DNA of 64,000 nucleotides. It comes from [Phialemoniopsis] sp. UDSM-2020 (taxonomy: Eukaryota > Ascomycota > Sordariomycetes > Thyridiales > Thyridiaceae). The stretch spans positions 6,696,001-6,760,000 of the forward strand of contig JAEILZ010000001.1 in assembly GCA_018873225.1 (NCBI GenBank), in the 5' to 3' direction. Below the pieces are notes generated by a model that ran no database searches, was not told the DNA's origin, and saw only the letters and a program-made list of their open reading frames with translations. Shown one piece after another: positions 11,068 to 21,491 of this stretch; positions within the stretch are counted from its first letter, which is position 1; every line of letters starts with the position of its first letter. Both the position numbers and the translations under genes were made by a program.

Positions 11068-11406
11068 GGTGTACGACGAGGTAGGTCCACCACGGACCAG
11101 AATACGATCTAGGACAAGAGACTGGAGTTTGCTTGAGATATCTTTCCTCGTTATCGTCTTTTGTAACAGGAGGCTTCCTACAAGACAAGTTGAAGGTCAG
11201 GTCCACGCAAAGTTGCGCACTTGTGCCTGCGGCTGAGGCGTGTCAGCGCCAAGTCTGGGCTGCATGACGCCCAAACACAGTCACGTGTGCTGCATCCGCA
11301 GGGGTCTGGGCTATGGAGGCTGCAGGTGGCTGTTCTCTATTCAATGCTGTTCAATGTTATTACATGCTTGCTCCGCCTGTCTCGCTCTATGGATTCATGA
11401 CTACTC
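11068..11406. other. Intergenic (339 bp)
   Basis: Presumed promoter of the unknown 498-aa gene and 3' end of the NACHT gene. Nothing specific is seen. Confidence 0.5.
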
Positions 11407-14400
11407 CTAAATCAGGCCTTGGAAGGTCTTCAGTCTCTTCTTCTGAGTAGAATCCATCTCAGTAGATGGCGACCGTCTCTTCAGGTCCCACGAGCCTGGT
11501 TCGACCCCTGGTTGCAAATGCTGAGTCTTGGACTTCAACAGAGTCATCAATCTCGCAGACTCATCCTTGGTGTCCTTGTCGAATGCCCCGCTCAACAGCC
11601 CGACAACACTGGCGATGTGTTCCAAGGTCTTCTTTGGCAAGTACCCTGGCCCCAGAGCTACGAGTTGCCTCTTGATCTCGTCTCGAATGGTTACTGAACT
11701 TTCCAACTCATCGTAGACCAACTCCCTTGTGGAGAAAATTCTAGATGTTCGGAGTGTCAACTGGTAGGGGCGCGTGTTCAACTTATCATCTAGTTTGGCG
11801 CCTGCATTGATGAATGCCTCTAGGGCGCGCACGAAGCCCTCGGTGTCCTTCATCATGGGTGACATGAATCCAGACAGAAACATGGCAAAGGTAGTCAGGC
11901 TTGCACCAAATGAAAAGCTGTTGCAGTTTGGCTCCGCTCCATGTTCTAGGAACTTGACTAGCAGGTCCGACCGCAACACATCGTCGATGGACTCCGGAGC
12001 GCGGATCCAACCGCAGTATTTCTGGACAAGGGAGCACCACGGTGTAGAGAAAAGTCGACCTGCTGCTTCTAAAGTCTCGTTCGGATCATGACCATGCTCC
12101 AGGAGCGCGATAATGGTCTTGACGGGGAGCGGTTTACTTTCGATCGCCACCATCAGAGCCGGACGCGCTAAACCTGAAAGATAGTCGGGCATCTGAAGAA
12201 GCTTATGTAGCAGATACACCGACATATCTCCTTCGATCAGCAAGCCCTGGAAGAACTCTGCCGGGTTGGAACTGCTTTTAAAGGGAAGTGCAGGGTTAGA
12301 CTGGCCCAGCTCGACCACAGCCTTCTCTAGCTCATCCACGAGGTTTGCCATCTCGTCCACGTGGTTTGCCGGTATCCTCGATGCATGTACCAAGGCTTCC
12401 TTTATCAGAGTATCAAATCCTTCACCAAGTCCGACTTCCAAGCCTCTGAGAAACTTGGTTGATTTGATCCAAGCAACGTAAGAGCGGCACGTTGAGATTT
12501 GTGTCTCGAAGGCTGAACTGGACTTGGCCGAAAGATATGAATACATTGCTTCTGTGTGGAGGAAGTCGCTCACAGTCCTGTGCAAGAACTCGACCCTTTG
12601 GATACGGGCGCCCTCGGAGTGGTTACTAACTTCCAGTAACCCTTGTGTTCGCGCGTTGATCCGTCGTCGAGTTTGGTCCCGCCGTTTCACAATCTCTAGC
12701 TCGCTCAGTGGCCGAATGACCATCTTCATTGCGTAAGCAGCATCGTCATACTCCATATCCTGGAAGTGAAATATCTCCCAGCGCAACGGCGAGCTTGCCG
12801 CAAGGGCGATGCGCAGCATGCCGGCCATTTTCTCATGGTAGATCGGATCCACACTCTGGAGCATGTGTTTGAAAAGATATTCGAGATCAGTCGGGAGGCT
12901 TTCGAGCCTCTTCTTCAGGTCTGCAATCGTGTCGTCGTTTGAAAGCCCCTCTCTGAGCGACTTTGTAACGAGAAACACCCAGAGGAATACACCCTCAGCT
13001 CTCTCCACGATATTGTCGATCAGTTCATCTTTGCTCACGCCCTCCATAGACCATTCTTGCCAACGAGGATGTTCCTCGAGCCGATTGCGAGCAAACAGTC
13101 GTATGTCGTCTTTTGTTCTCTGATATATCGAGAGCTTGTAGGCCGCGTTCATACCAAAGAAGTCTTCAAAGACGTTCCATGGTCTGCTTGCAACGCAAAG
13201 CTTGATGCAAGGACCCTGCAGCAAGTTCTTCAGCGCTTGACATAGCTCATAGTGATCGCCGGCAAACTCATCCAATCCGTCCACAAATACGCAGAACTTG
13301 GCAGGCAACTCTGTCAGACTGCCAACAAAATTCAGGGCTTTGGTGAGCTCGATTTGTGTCCACGGAAGTTGTTCTCTCTTCTCTTGGTGATCGCTGACTC
13401 TCTGAGGGCTGACCTGGCTGATCAATGTCGGGTATTGTCGGAAAATGTCGTAGAGCAAGGTCTGTAGCAAACCTTGCTGCGACTTTTGCATGTCGGTACC
13501 GGAGCTCCAAAAGTAGTGGCTCGCAATGACCGCTCGGTGCGGTCCTGCCCAACCCCTCACCAGCTTCTGCGTTTCAGGATGATCCGCGACGAACTTCATC
13601 AAAGTCGATTTGCCTGAACCGGCTTTGCCAGTGATCCAGAAAACACCAGTGTCCCGGCTTAGCCATTCACCGAAATGCGTTTGGAAGATCCAGTTGAAGG
13701 TATCCTTGTGCGCCTGGGGAATGGCAGCGTGGCGGACAGGTCTCGACGGAAAGCAAAGGCTCGACAGAATAGTTTGTTCTGTACTCATGTCGGATCTTGC
13801 TGATAATGACGCGCGGAGACTTTCTGCGATCCTTTCAACATCCTCGCTGGATAAGATGGGTCTCTCGGACTCTTTCTCGGCAGCAGTCTGGCTCATTCCG
13901 AGTTTAAGATCCTTGATACCCTGGGTCAGGATTTCTAGTGCATCGCCATGCTTCATACCGAGGTCCCGACTCTTTTCGGCCAGCAGCCTCATTGCGTTGT
14001 CGAGTTCGACAACCTGACGGCTGTATCTCGCCATTAGCAATGGATGAAACAAATGACATCTGTCTCATACACTCACTGAAGCAAGTACTGAAGCTGAGCC
14101 ATCATCGCATTGCGAGTCCTCGCTAAACTGGTCTCGAGGCCGTCAAGATCTTTCTTCTTAAGAGCATTCCGGACTGCGGACTTTGTAGCTTCCCAGTGTC
14201 TGCTTTTGCCGTTCTTGACAGCGACACCTTTCACGGCATTAAGGAGCAGGTCGCAGTCTGTCTTGCACTTAGCCGATAGCTCCGCAAGAGGCTTATACTC
14301 CTTGTTGGTGCCTTGATTGTCCCTTGATTCTTGGGATGCGGACCCATTCGGTGTTTTATCCAGAGCACCCAGCTTGAGGCTCAGATCTGCCAGTTTCGTA

Positions 14401-14552
14401 TAGACATCCTCTACCCCAGTGTTCTCTGTTGATAGTCCCTTGGCCGAGTGGTATGCTTGATGGGCGTCTGAGACTATGCCGGAGGCAAAGTCCACGAACT
14501 GAACTACCGCAGCGGCGACGCCTAGCGCCGAGAGTGGTTCCATGCTTTTCAC
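11407..14552 (-). CDS. NACHT-type STAND NTPase (fungal NLR-like)
   Basis: Exons 14077-14552 and 11407-14020 join across a 56-bp intron (branch-like GCTAAT, acceptor TACAG) to 1029 aa. Residues 1-190 form the hydrophobic-start helical N-terminal domain common in fungal NLR-like proteins (MEPLSALG...VQFVDFASGIV). A nucleotide-binding domain follows, with Walker A GKAGSGKS at about 290-297 and Walker B VFVDGLDEF at about 405-411, then a winged-helix-like part. The C-terminal third holds weak ankyrin-like pieces (LLEHGHDPNE, LEHGAEPN, FINAGAKLD) rather than clean repeats. By family it is an ATP-driven switch in programmed cell death or vegetative incompatibility. Translation may start at the second Met (14543). 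The unspliced frame starting at 14052 alone would lack the effector domain. Confidence 0.88.
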
Positions 14553-14962
14553 GTCCTCAGACAGGCTCGCCGCCGGACCGAAAACGCGGTTGAGGATGTC
14601 TATTACCGTGGAGTATGCGCTTTCCCTTCACGATGTCTACCACTATATTGTGAATGATCTTGGTCTTGAGTTTCAGAGCGGAAGTCGGGCTCAGTCAGAT
14701 GCTTAGGTGGCGCCTACAAGTGTGCCTTGGCGGTGGCGCTGAACGCAAGGCAGATTACAACCCTGCACGCTTTCACCAATGAAGCCGGCCAGTATCGTAA
14801 AACCCCTGCTTGACTGTCGACTAGGGGCAATCCAGGGGCGTATTCGCTGTAAGTTCACTGTCTCGCCATGTGGATCAGCACGAAAGGAGAACGATTCGCA
14901 ATTGACTAGACCGGTCAACATTGCAGTCTTCTACAATTCGTATGACAACAGGCTTTCTTGCC
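14553..14962. other. Intergenic (410 bp)
   Basis: Promoter side of the NACHT gene and 3' end of the HET gene. The short open frames here look random. Confidence 0.5.
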
Positions 14963-17170
14963 TTATACTATGATGTACCTGTCCAGAGAGCCCTTCAGTT
15001 GCTCTCGGAACTCATTTTTCATGGCGCCATGTACGTAACAAGGCCCGATCAGCTTGTAACAGCCAGTCTCGTCCTCATCCTCCCACAACATATACGGAAC
15101 CTTGCTTCCCTGTAAAATCACTATGATGGCTGGATTGCGCCCGGGGCTATCCTGACCGAGACCTAATTTTCCTCCTTTCCTAGCAAACATTGTCCCGCTA
15201 GGCCCGTACTGGCCAAGACATAGCTTTCCTCCTCTTGTGCGGAACATTGTCCTACCACCGCACATGAAGCGCGCAACTCTACCATACTTCTCGCCGTCAT
15301 CATCAGAGCCGATAGACCACGCCTTCTCTGCGCGAAGACGCTTTTGAAACTTGACAAGAGTTTTATATTTGTCGTCCTGAAGGTTCCGCAACCGGCGGAC
15401 CCATGCGAGAAAACCGCCGACATGGGCTTGGACGCGCTCCTGTGTGACGATTGTGGGGGCGGGATGTTCTCGACCAGCTGTCAATGTCATGGCTAGTTCG
15501 GTCAAAAGCTCTTTGGAGGGAGAACTCTTCATCCATGGAAATCGACTCGACGTGGCCGCGAGTTCGTCATTCACCCACTCCGCGAGGCGACTACCATCAC
15601 GAGCCTCGGTGGAGTCGTCCAGGGGTGAGGCACAGCAGGGGAACTCGTCCACTTCGCCTATCCTGATGCCTAAGGCATTGCACGTTTCCATCAAGCGGCC
15701 ACCTCTGCCTGAACGCAAGGAAAACGTTGCTCCGCTCGTGTCGGAGGTAGATGCAGCATAGTTGTGAGTATCGGAGCCTGGGAACCACAGAGGAGCATAT
15801 CTCTCGCGAACGTTCCATCTGGGAACCCAAGTTGGTATTCTCGGTTCTGAAGACCCCGAAAAGTACGCGAATGTTAATAGACTCAGGCTCTTCTCCTTAG
15901 TCATAATGTAACAGGCGACATCATGATACACATCCGCTGTCGTCTTGTTCTTGCTGTAGTCCGGGCTGAGTACACGAGGAATGACGCTTACCTTGCCCGC
16001 TCCTGGATCGAAAGGGTTGTCCGTTGAGTTGAGATTATAGTCGACCATATTGAGAATGCCGTAAACCTTGTCCTTGTCGACCCCGGCTTCGTAGTTGCGA
16101 ATCGTCCTCAGCAACGCCACCAGTGAGAAGCCACCTTGGTATGTCTGTGCCCACCACTGAAGATGGTTTGCGGCGTAAACCCCTCGCACCTGTTTCGCGT
16201 CGAATCTCACGTGTGAAAACTTGTGGAGGAGCAGACCAGCGAAGTGGCCGACGTACGCCCATTCAATTTCGTGTAGACCACAGCGGACGATTTTGATGCG
16301 TGAGAGGACGACTTCCTGAACCGGCCAGGTCCGAGTAAACCACGACTTGTTGTAGAACTCCAGGATCTTGGGTACCTGGGACGAACTGATCTGCGGGTTT
16401 TCTAGAACGGCCGTGATATTCTTGTTCAACAGCTCATCGGCACCCTCAAGTGCCAATGCACTGATTCTTGCAGCTCTCACTACCTCAGTATCTGTCACAT
16501 CTACCTGCCTCAGCTCTGCGCCGACCCTGGCCTCGATTTGCTGCCAGAAGGGCTTGTATGCTTGGATGATGGAAAGTACGGCTTCATCATCACTCCTGGG
16601 CATGCCAAGCCAGATCACGGCTCGCTGTGCATGGCGATATATCTTGCCCATGAGTGTGATCTGCTTTCCTTTCTCCCCGTCATCGCCCTGGTTGATACAT
16701 ATCTGGTCGATCCACAGCCGTCGCGCCTTGTCCGGAAAACGCAACATGGACATCGCCTCATGCAAGTCCGCCGTGATCGGTTGGTATCTGTCGCCGAGGC
16801 AAATGTGCGGCGCTTTGCGAAGATCGGGCTCGCTCGACTCCTCGCCCCATCGATAGGACAGCGCCTCATATTCGATGACTTTCGTGATCGGGCAGACGGA
16901 GAACTCGCCACGCAGCGGGTCAGCACCACTGCCCGGTCCCAGTGACAAGATACGGATCAGGCTGCCGGCGTCTGCAAGCGGTGTGTACTCATAGCGTTTG
17001 GCGATCTGTTTTTCCTCTTCGGCGATGATGTACTGACGGGGAACTGGAGCCGTCATTGGTGTGAGTTGCCCCGGATAAAGCCGCTTCCCTGGTTTGGCTT
17101 GATATTCGTAGTCGCTAGCACGCTGTGCGGCACTGCGCGATTTGACTATGAGGTTTCCATCAGCATCCAT
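14963..17170 (-). CDS. HET-domain (heterokaryon incompatibility) protein
   Basis: This is a single exon of 735 aa. The HET domain lies at about residues 100-250: YEALSYRWG (101-109), LRRLWIDQICINQ-type block (150-161, here RLWIDQICIN) and IYRHAQRAVIWLG (177-189), all hallmarks of the family. The region after 300 is the variable half typical of fungal HET proteins. The C-terminus carries a 19-aa tandem duplication of the conserved MF-x-R-x-GGKL-x-LGQ element (DNA 15137-15250). HET proteins trigger cell death or growth arrest after fusion of unlike strains. Its place directly upstream of the NACHT gene, on the same strand, suggests a joint allorecognition locus. Confidence 0.9.
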   Translation of the reverse strand: MDADGNLIVKSRSAAQRASDYEYQAKPGKRLYPGQLTPMTAPVPRQYIIAEEEKQIAKRYEYTPLADAGSLIRILSLGPGSGADPLRGEFSVCPITKVIEYEALSYRWGEESSEPDLRKAPHICLGDRYQPITADLHEAMSMLRFPDKARRLWIDQICINQGDDGEKGKQITLMGKIYRHAQRAVIWLGMPRSDDEAVLSIIQAYKPFWQQIEARVGAELRQVDVTDTEVVRAARISALALEGADELLNKNITAVLENPQISSSQVPKILEFYNKSWFTRTWPVQEVVLSRIKIVRCGLHEIEWAYVGHFAGLLLHKFSHVRFDAKQVRGVYAANHLQWWAQTYQGGFSLVALLRTIRNYEAGVDKDKVYGILNMVDYNLNSTDNPFDPGAGKVSVIPRVLSPDYSKNKTTADVYHDVACYIMTKEKSLSLLTFAYFSGSSEPRIPTWVPRWNVRERYAPLWFPGSDTHNYAASTSDTSGATFSLRSGRGGRLMETCNALGIRIGEVDEFPCCASPLDDSTEARDGSRLAEWVNDELAATSSRFPWMKSSPSKELLTELAMTLTAGREHPAPTIVTQERVQAHVGGFLAWVRRLRNLQDDKYKTLVKFQKRLRAEKAWSIGSDDDGEKYGRVARFMCGGRTMFRTRGGKLCLGQYGPSGTMFARKGGKLGLGQDSPGRNPAIIVILQGSKVPYMLWEDEDETGCYKLIGPCYVHGAMKNEFREQLKGSLDRYIIV
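15137..15250 (-). repeat. 57-bp imperfect tandem duplication inside the HET gene
   Basis: Two adjacent copies, offset by exactly 57 bp (for example AACATTGT at 15186 and 15243), encode TMFRTRGGKLCLGQ... and TMFARKGGKLGLGQ.... Most HET proteins carry this GG(R/K)-x-GLG element once. Confidence 0.8.
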
Positions 17171-19472
17171 TGTCGATTATGTGAGTCTTGCTGAGCGTAA
17201 CGTTGCAAAGAATGTCAATTTATCGAGATGACCACAGATATTGTACAATGCTAATAATGAAACATGGAAGGGATTGAAATAATGGTAGTTTGAAGATTCG
17301 CCTTATTCAAGGGCGGACTCAAGGGCTTCACGCGTGCACCTTCGATTGAAGAGCATGGCCTTCCAGGCTAGGGTGTCAAGGTGAGTCCCAAGGCCAATGG
17401 AATGGCTGGACAATCTGCCACAAAGTGGTATCGCAATCCAATAGTGTCGATGTTCTCCTAGTTAGGCTTCCCTCACACTGACATGCTTTTTAGCTGGAGG
17501 GCCGGCGTCGTGTCGATAGCCAATCGTACACGGCTGTTAGCCGCCGTGGCTCAATTTGTTGAATGCTCGGTGACTTGCTTCTACGTGCGCCCAACTTGGC
17601 TGCAACGGTCGATTCTCTTTTGCAAGACCGAAATATTTCACTGATCGGGCTTCATAAGTGGTGACTGGTCTTGTGCTCGAACAGCACGTACAAACACCAA
17701 TGCAAGTGATGCATTTTCTTCGTGGCTGCCGCGTGCTGCGCGGAGGGCTACCTCTTAGGGACTTGTATTGATAACATGATTATGGTGCTGGTTGCAGTGC
17801 ATGTGCTGTAGCAGCAGAGTCAACATCAAGTCGCATGGGAAGTGGTTGCACATAGTGCTCTGACACACCCACGTGCTCTGGCAGCACGATTAACAGAATC
17901 CAAGACGCAAGGACCTTGCTGCCATATTCCGAGCTCCTACACTACAACTTCTGTCAACGACATGATCGTCTTCAGACTAGCTGAAGTAGATCGATCCCCT
18001 AGGGGATTGCGACGTTCTCAAATCTCGAGGTGAGGGCGAAGAAGGTCAAGAGAGCAGCGACGAGGGTTTGCGGGGTAAGAAAACACGTATTAAACGATGC
18101 AGCAACATGCTGTACAACCGGGTGACAGACAGGGATAGCTGCCGCATCACCAACTCCATACTTGCCCGTTTCGTTGGCAATACGTCGTTATTTGCACTCT
18201 GATCATTCTCGGCCCGAGAGATTGCCATCCGTTCAAATCACGGCATGAGCCCTCGGGATTCGCAGGGATGGTCGTGTCTGGCCTACCAAAATAGTCCATT
18301 CGAGCTCTTGGGCTTCGTAATTTGAATCCTGCAAGGTGTCTTGGAGAATGATACCAACCCCTCGAGAAGGCATGTAGTACTATTGGTCAAAGGTCATGTA
18401 TTTGATGCGCAAGGAGATATATTGAAACATGAGCATGTCTTGGCATGTGTGTTAGAATACACGTATATACGGGACCGCGACTTCGTTGGTCGGGATGGGC
18501 GGGATGCTGCAGCTGCGGTAGCATATTGCTTGACCGGCTGTGGTGCACCCTGTCGAATTGGGTTACCCCGGTAGTTCGTTGGTGATCTGCATATGAACGA
18601 AACTTGTTTTCCCTACACGATCACGAACCGACTGCCCGCATCAACTGGCTTAAGGTCACTAGCAATGGTTTCATCTTGGTCTAGACTGTGATACTCTTCC
18701 CGACGCAGATGATCTAGGGGCCAGAGGAAAATTTGTAAGAATCGCAAAGTAAAACAAGGAAAGCAATGGACGAACATAAGCATATTTTCTTTTTAGAAAG
18801 GGTGGAAAAAAGGCAAGAAGTTGCTGATGACCGTGTCTAACTCTCAGGCGTGAATCTATATCTATGTAAACAGATAGACTGCATCTGACTGGCTGCCCTT
18901 CGCTTCAAATGGGAGCCCTGCTTCATATTTGTTGACGACCACATTACATGGCAGACATAGGTGCATGGAATTTTATGCGCAAGGGAAGGTCCTGCTGGTG
19001 TAGTTAAGGTAGCCATGCAGCCTGCAGGCCACCATTTGATGCCGACTGCAGATGTGTTCAAGGCTGTTTCCATCCAACGTATCTGTTGGACTGGGCTCTG
19101 AAGACTTTGATTGGTGCAATATGCAGGGAAAATGCAGCGTCACATTACTCCTACGTCCTCTGTGATCCATCATTGGACTATATGGTCAAGGGTTCAGGGA
19201 GCCTGCACAAAGAACTGCGTCAACTTCCTACCGGTCAAGACTGCATTACGTTTTGGAGGGCATGCGAAGTAGCGAAGTGTTGAGTACGAAATATATCAGG
19301 GGACACCATAGCCATCCTCGAGCGAGTATGTCCAGCCCAAAGTCTAGATGCGTAATTGCTGTTTCGGAGCACATTCATCGACCTCTCTGGTGTGGTGAAT
19401 TCTATCTTCCCACTATTGTGTTTGCGTCTTCCCAGCATCTCTTGTCGGATCATACTACAACTCCCCTACGGG
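17171..19472. other. 2.3-kb gene-free divergent spacer
   Basis: This lies between the HET gene (minus) and the P450 gene (plus). I checked both strands: only short open frames without domains or splice continuity. GC content is near 48% without a clear RIP signature, and there is no tRNA T-loop. It may hold long promoters or a decayed gene; nothing can be supported. Confidence 0.5.
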
Positions 19473-21306
19473 ATGCAGCTACCAAGCCTCTCGGTCCCCT
19501 TGTTGGGAGGCTTAGTTGCCCTCTACATCATCTTTTCGTCCGTCTATACCTGGTATCGTCTTCGCCATGTGAAAGGCCCGTTCCTCGCATCCTTCTCCTA
19601 CTTGTTCATACTGTACACAGAGCTCGCCTTCCGCCAGGGTGACCGATGGGGAGAGATCGCCAAGCGATACGGCAAACTCGTCCGCATAGGGCCCAATGAT
19701 GTTCTTACCTCTGACCCGGACGTCGTTCGTCGAATGAGTGCGGCGCGATCCCGCTATACGCGTTCAAGCTTCTACAAGTCGCTAAGGCTGACCGCGAATC
19801 ACGATCACCTATTCTCTCTCACCGACACAACCAGTCATGATAAGCTCAAGGCCCAAATGACCCACGGATACGGCGGCAAGGACGTGCCCAGCCTCGAAAG
19901 CGATATCGATGAGGTACTGTCTAAACTGGTCGACTTATTGAAGTCAAAATACGTCAAATCAGGCAAGCAATTTGACCTTGCTGCGATATCTCATTACTTC
20001 ACCTCGGACGTTCTTAGTAAGATTGCTTACGGCAAAGACTTCGGGTACTTGAAGAGCGAGGCGGATGTATATGGCCTCATTGAAGAGGGCCAATTCTTTA
20101 CCAAAACGCTAGCTATCTGCTCTGAGGTTCCCTGGTTGAGCGCGGTGTTCATGAATGAAACACTTCAAGGTTTGCTTGGCCCGAAGCCAGATGACGACAA
20201 AGGCTTTGGGGTTGTCCTCGGGTAAGTCACACCCGGTCGAAATCAACCCCACTGTGGCCTCAATGACAAGAGCAGGCTATCGAAGAAGGTTGTCGCGGAA
20301 CGTTTCGAGCCAGATGCTAAGGATCGGCTCGATATGCTCGTATGTGACCAATTTCTCAGATACCAAGGCACGCTAGCAGATGCTTACCAGGGAAACCAAA
20401 TAGGGATCCTTCGTGAGGCATGGCCTTTCTCAAAGGGCGTGCGAAGCCGAAGTCCCCTTCCAGATCGTGGCTGGATCCGACACCACGGCTAGGGCAATAC
20501 GTGGTACTCTGCTGTACTTGCTAGCTTCACCCTGCGCATACCAGGCTCTACAACGAGAGATTGACACTGCAATCACCAAAGGCAACGTGTCCAGCATCGC
20601 AACAGCCAACGAGGGGCGAGAGCTGCCGTATTTACAAGTATATTTACAACAGTCACTTTGTCTTTGCTGGCTTGTGTACTCATTAACTCCTGTTCTCGTA
20701 GGGTTGCATCTATGAGGGTCTTCGTCTTAGTCTTCCAGCCACCATTCTGGCCATCAAGCAAACTCCACCAGAAGGTTCGCAATCATGCCAATGAACCCTG
20801 ATTATTTTGATTGAGGCTTTTCTGACCATATGTCATCATGTAGGGGACACGATCGAAGGTCACTTCCTTCCTGGCGGCGTGCGTGTTGGCGTTGCTATCA
20901 AAGCGATCATGAGGAGCACAGAAGTATTTGGTGAGGACGCCGACGTCTTCCGCCCCGAGAGGTGGGTCGACCTTGACCCTACCGAAGAGCGCCTGATGAG
21001 GGATACGGTCGAGTTGATCTTTGGCTACGGGCGATGGGGCTGTAGCGGTAAGCCTGTCGCGATGATGGAGCTGAACAAGGTCTTCATCCAGGTATGTTGA
21101 TGTGTTCCTGAAGGCTTTATGAAGCCTTCCTAGGGTTTCTACTACTGATCCTGTCGTAGCTGCTACGAAACTTTGACTTCCAACTTGTAAACCCAATGAA
21201 CCCGGTCGAAAAGTGCGCCAACATCAATATCTACATGGAAAAAGGCATGTGGGCAAAGGTGATGGATCGTGATGCGGCAACTCCAACGCAACGGGATGGA
21301 AACTAA
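19473..21306 (+). CDS. Cytochrome P450, pisatin-demethylase-like
   Basis: Exons 19473-20221, 20276-20339, 20404-20637, 20702-20774, 20844-21091 and 21160-21306 give 504 aa. It has an N-terminal membrane anchor (residues 5-25), I-helix AGSDTTA, K-helix EGLR, FRPERW, and the heme loop FGYGRWGCSGKP with the Cys ligand. The wording around FVRHGL...CEAEVPFQIVAGSDTTA and the heme region recalls the CYP57/pisatin-demethylase-like group, which demethylates or hydroxylates plant phenolics. It is ER-bound and needs P450 reductase. Its five introns made it look broken in raw frames, but every junction is clean and the gene is intact. An in-frame upstream ATG at 19356 would add 39 residues before the anchor; I prefer 19473. 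Confidence 0.88.
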
Positions 21307-21491
21307 GTGCAGTGCTCTTTACTTGTGAGATTGACTTTGCTTTGGTTGAGACAGGTTTGCTTGCTCCAGGTAGTCTGTAGGCGACACATATTGTCGGAGA
21401 AAGCCAGTCTGCATTTCTACTTGTCTAGTCTAAGAGTGGTATGAATTTATCGTGCAGACTGAAATCGCTTTGACCTCTGTTTCTTGCTTCT

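Noticed and set aside
19356..21306. P450 first looked like a pseudogene with many stops
   Set aside because: Five GT-AG introns restore one frame with all P450 motifs, so the gene is intact.
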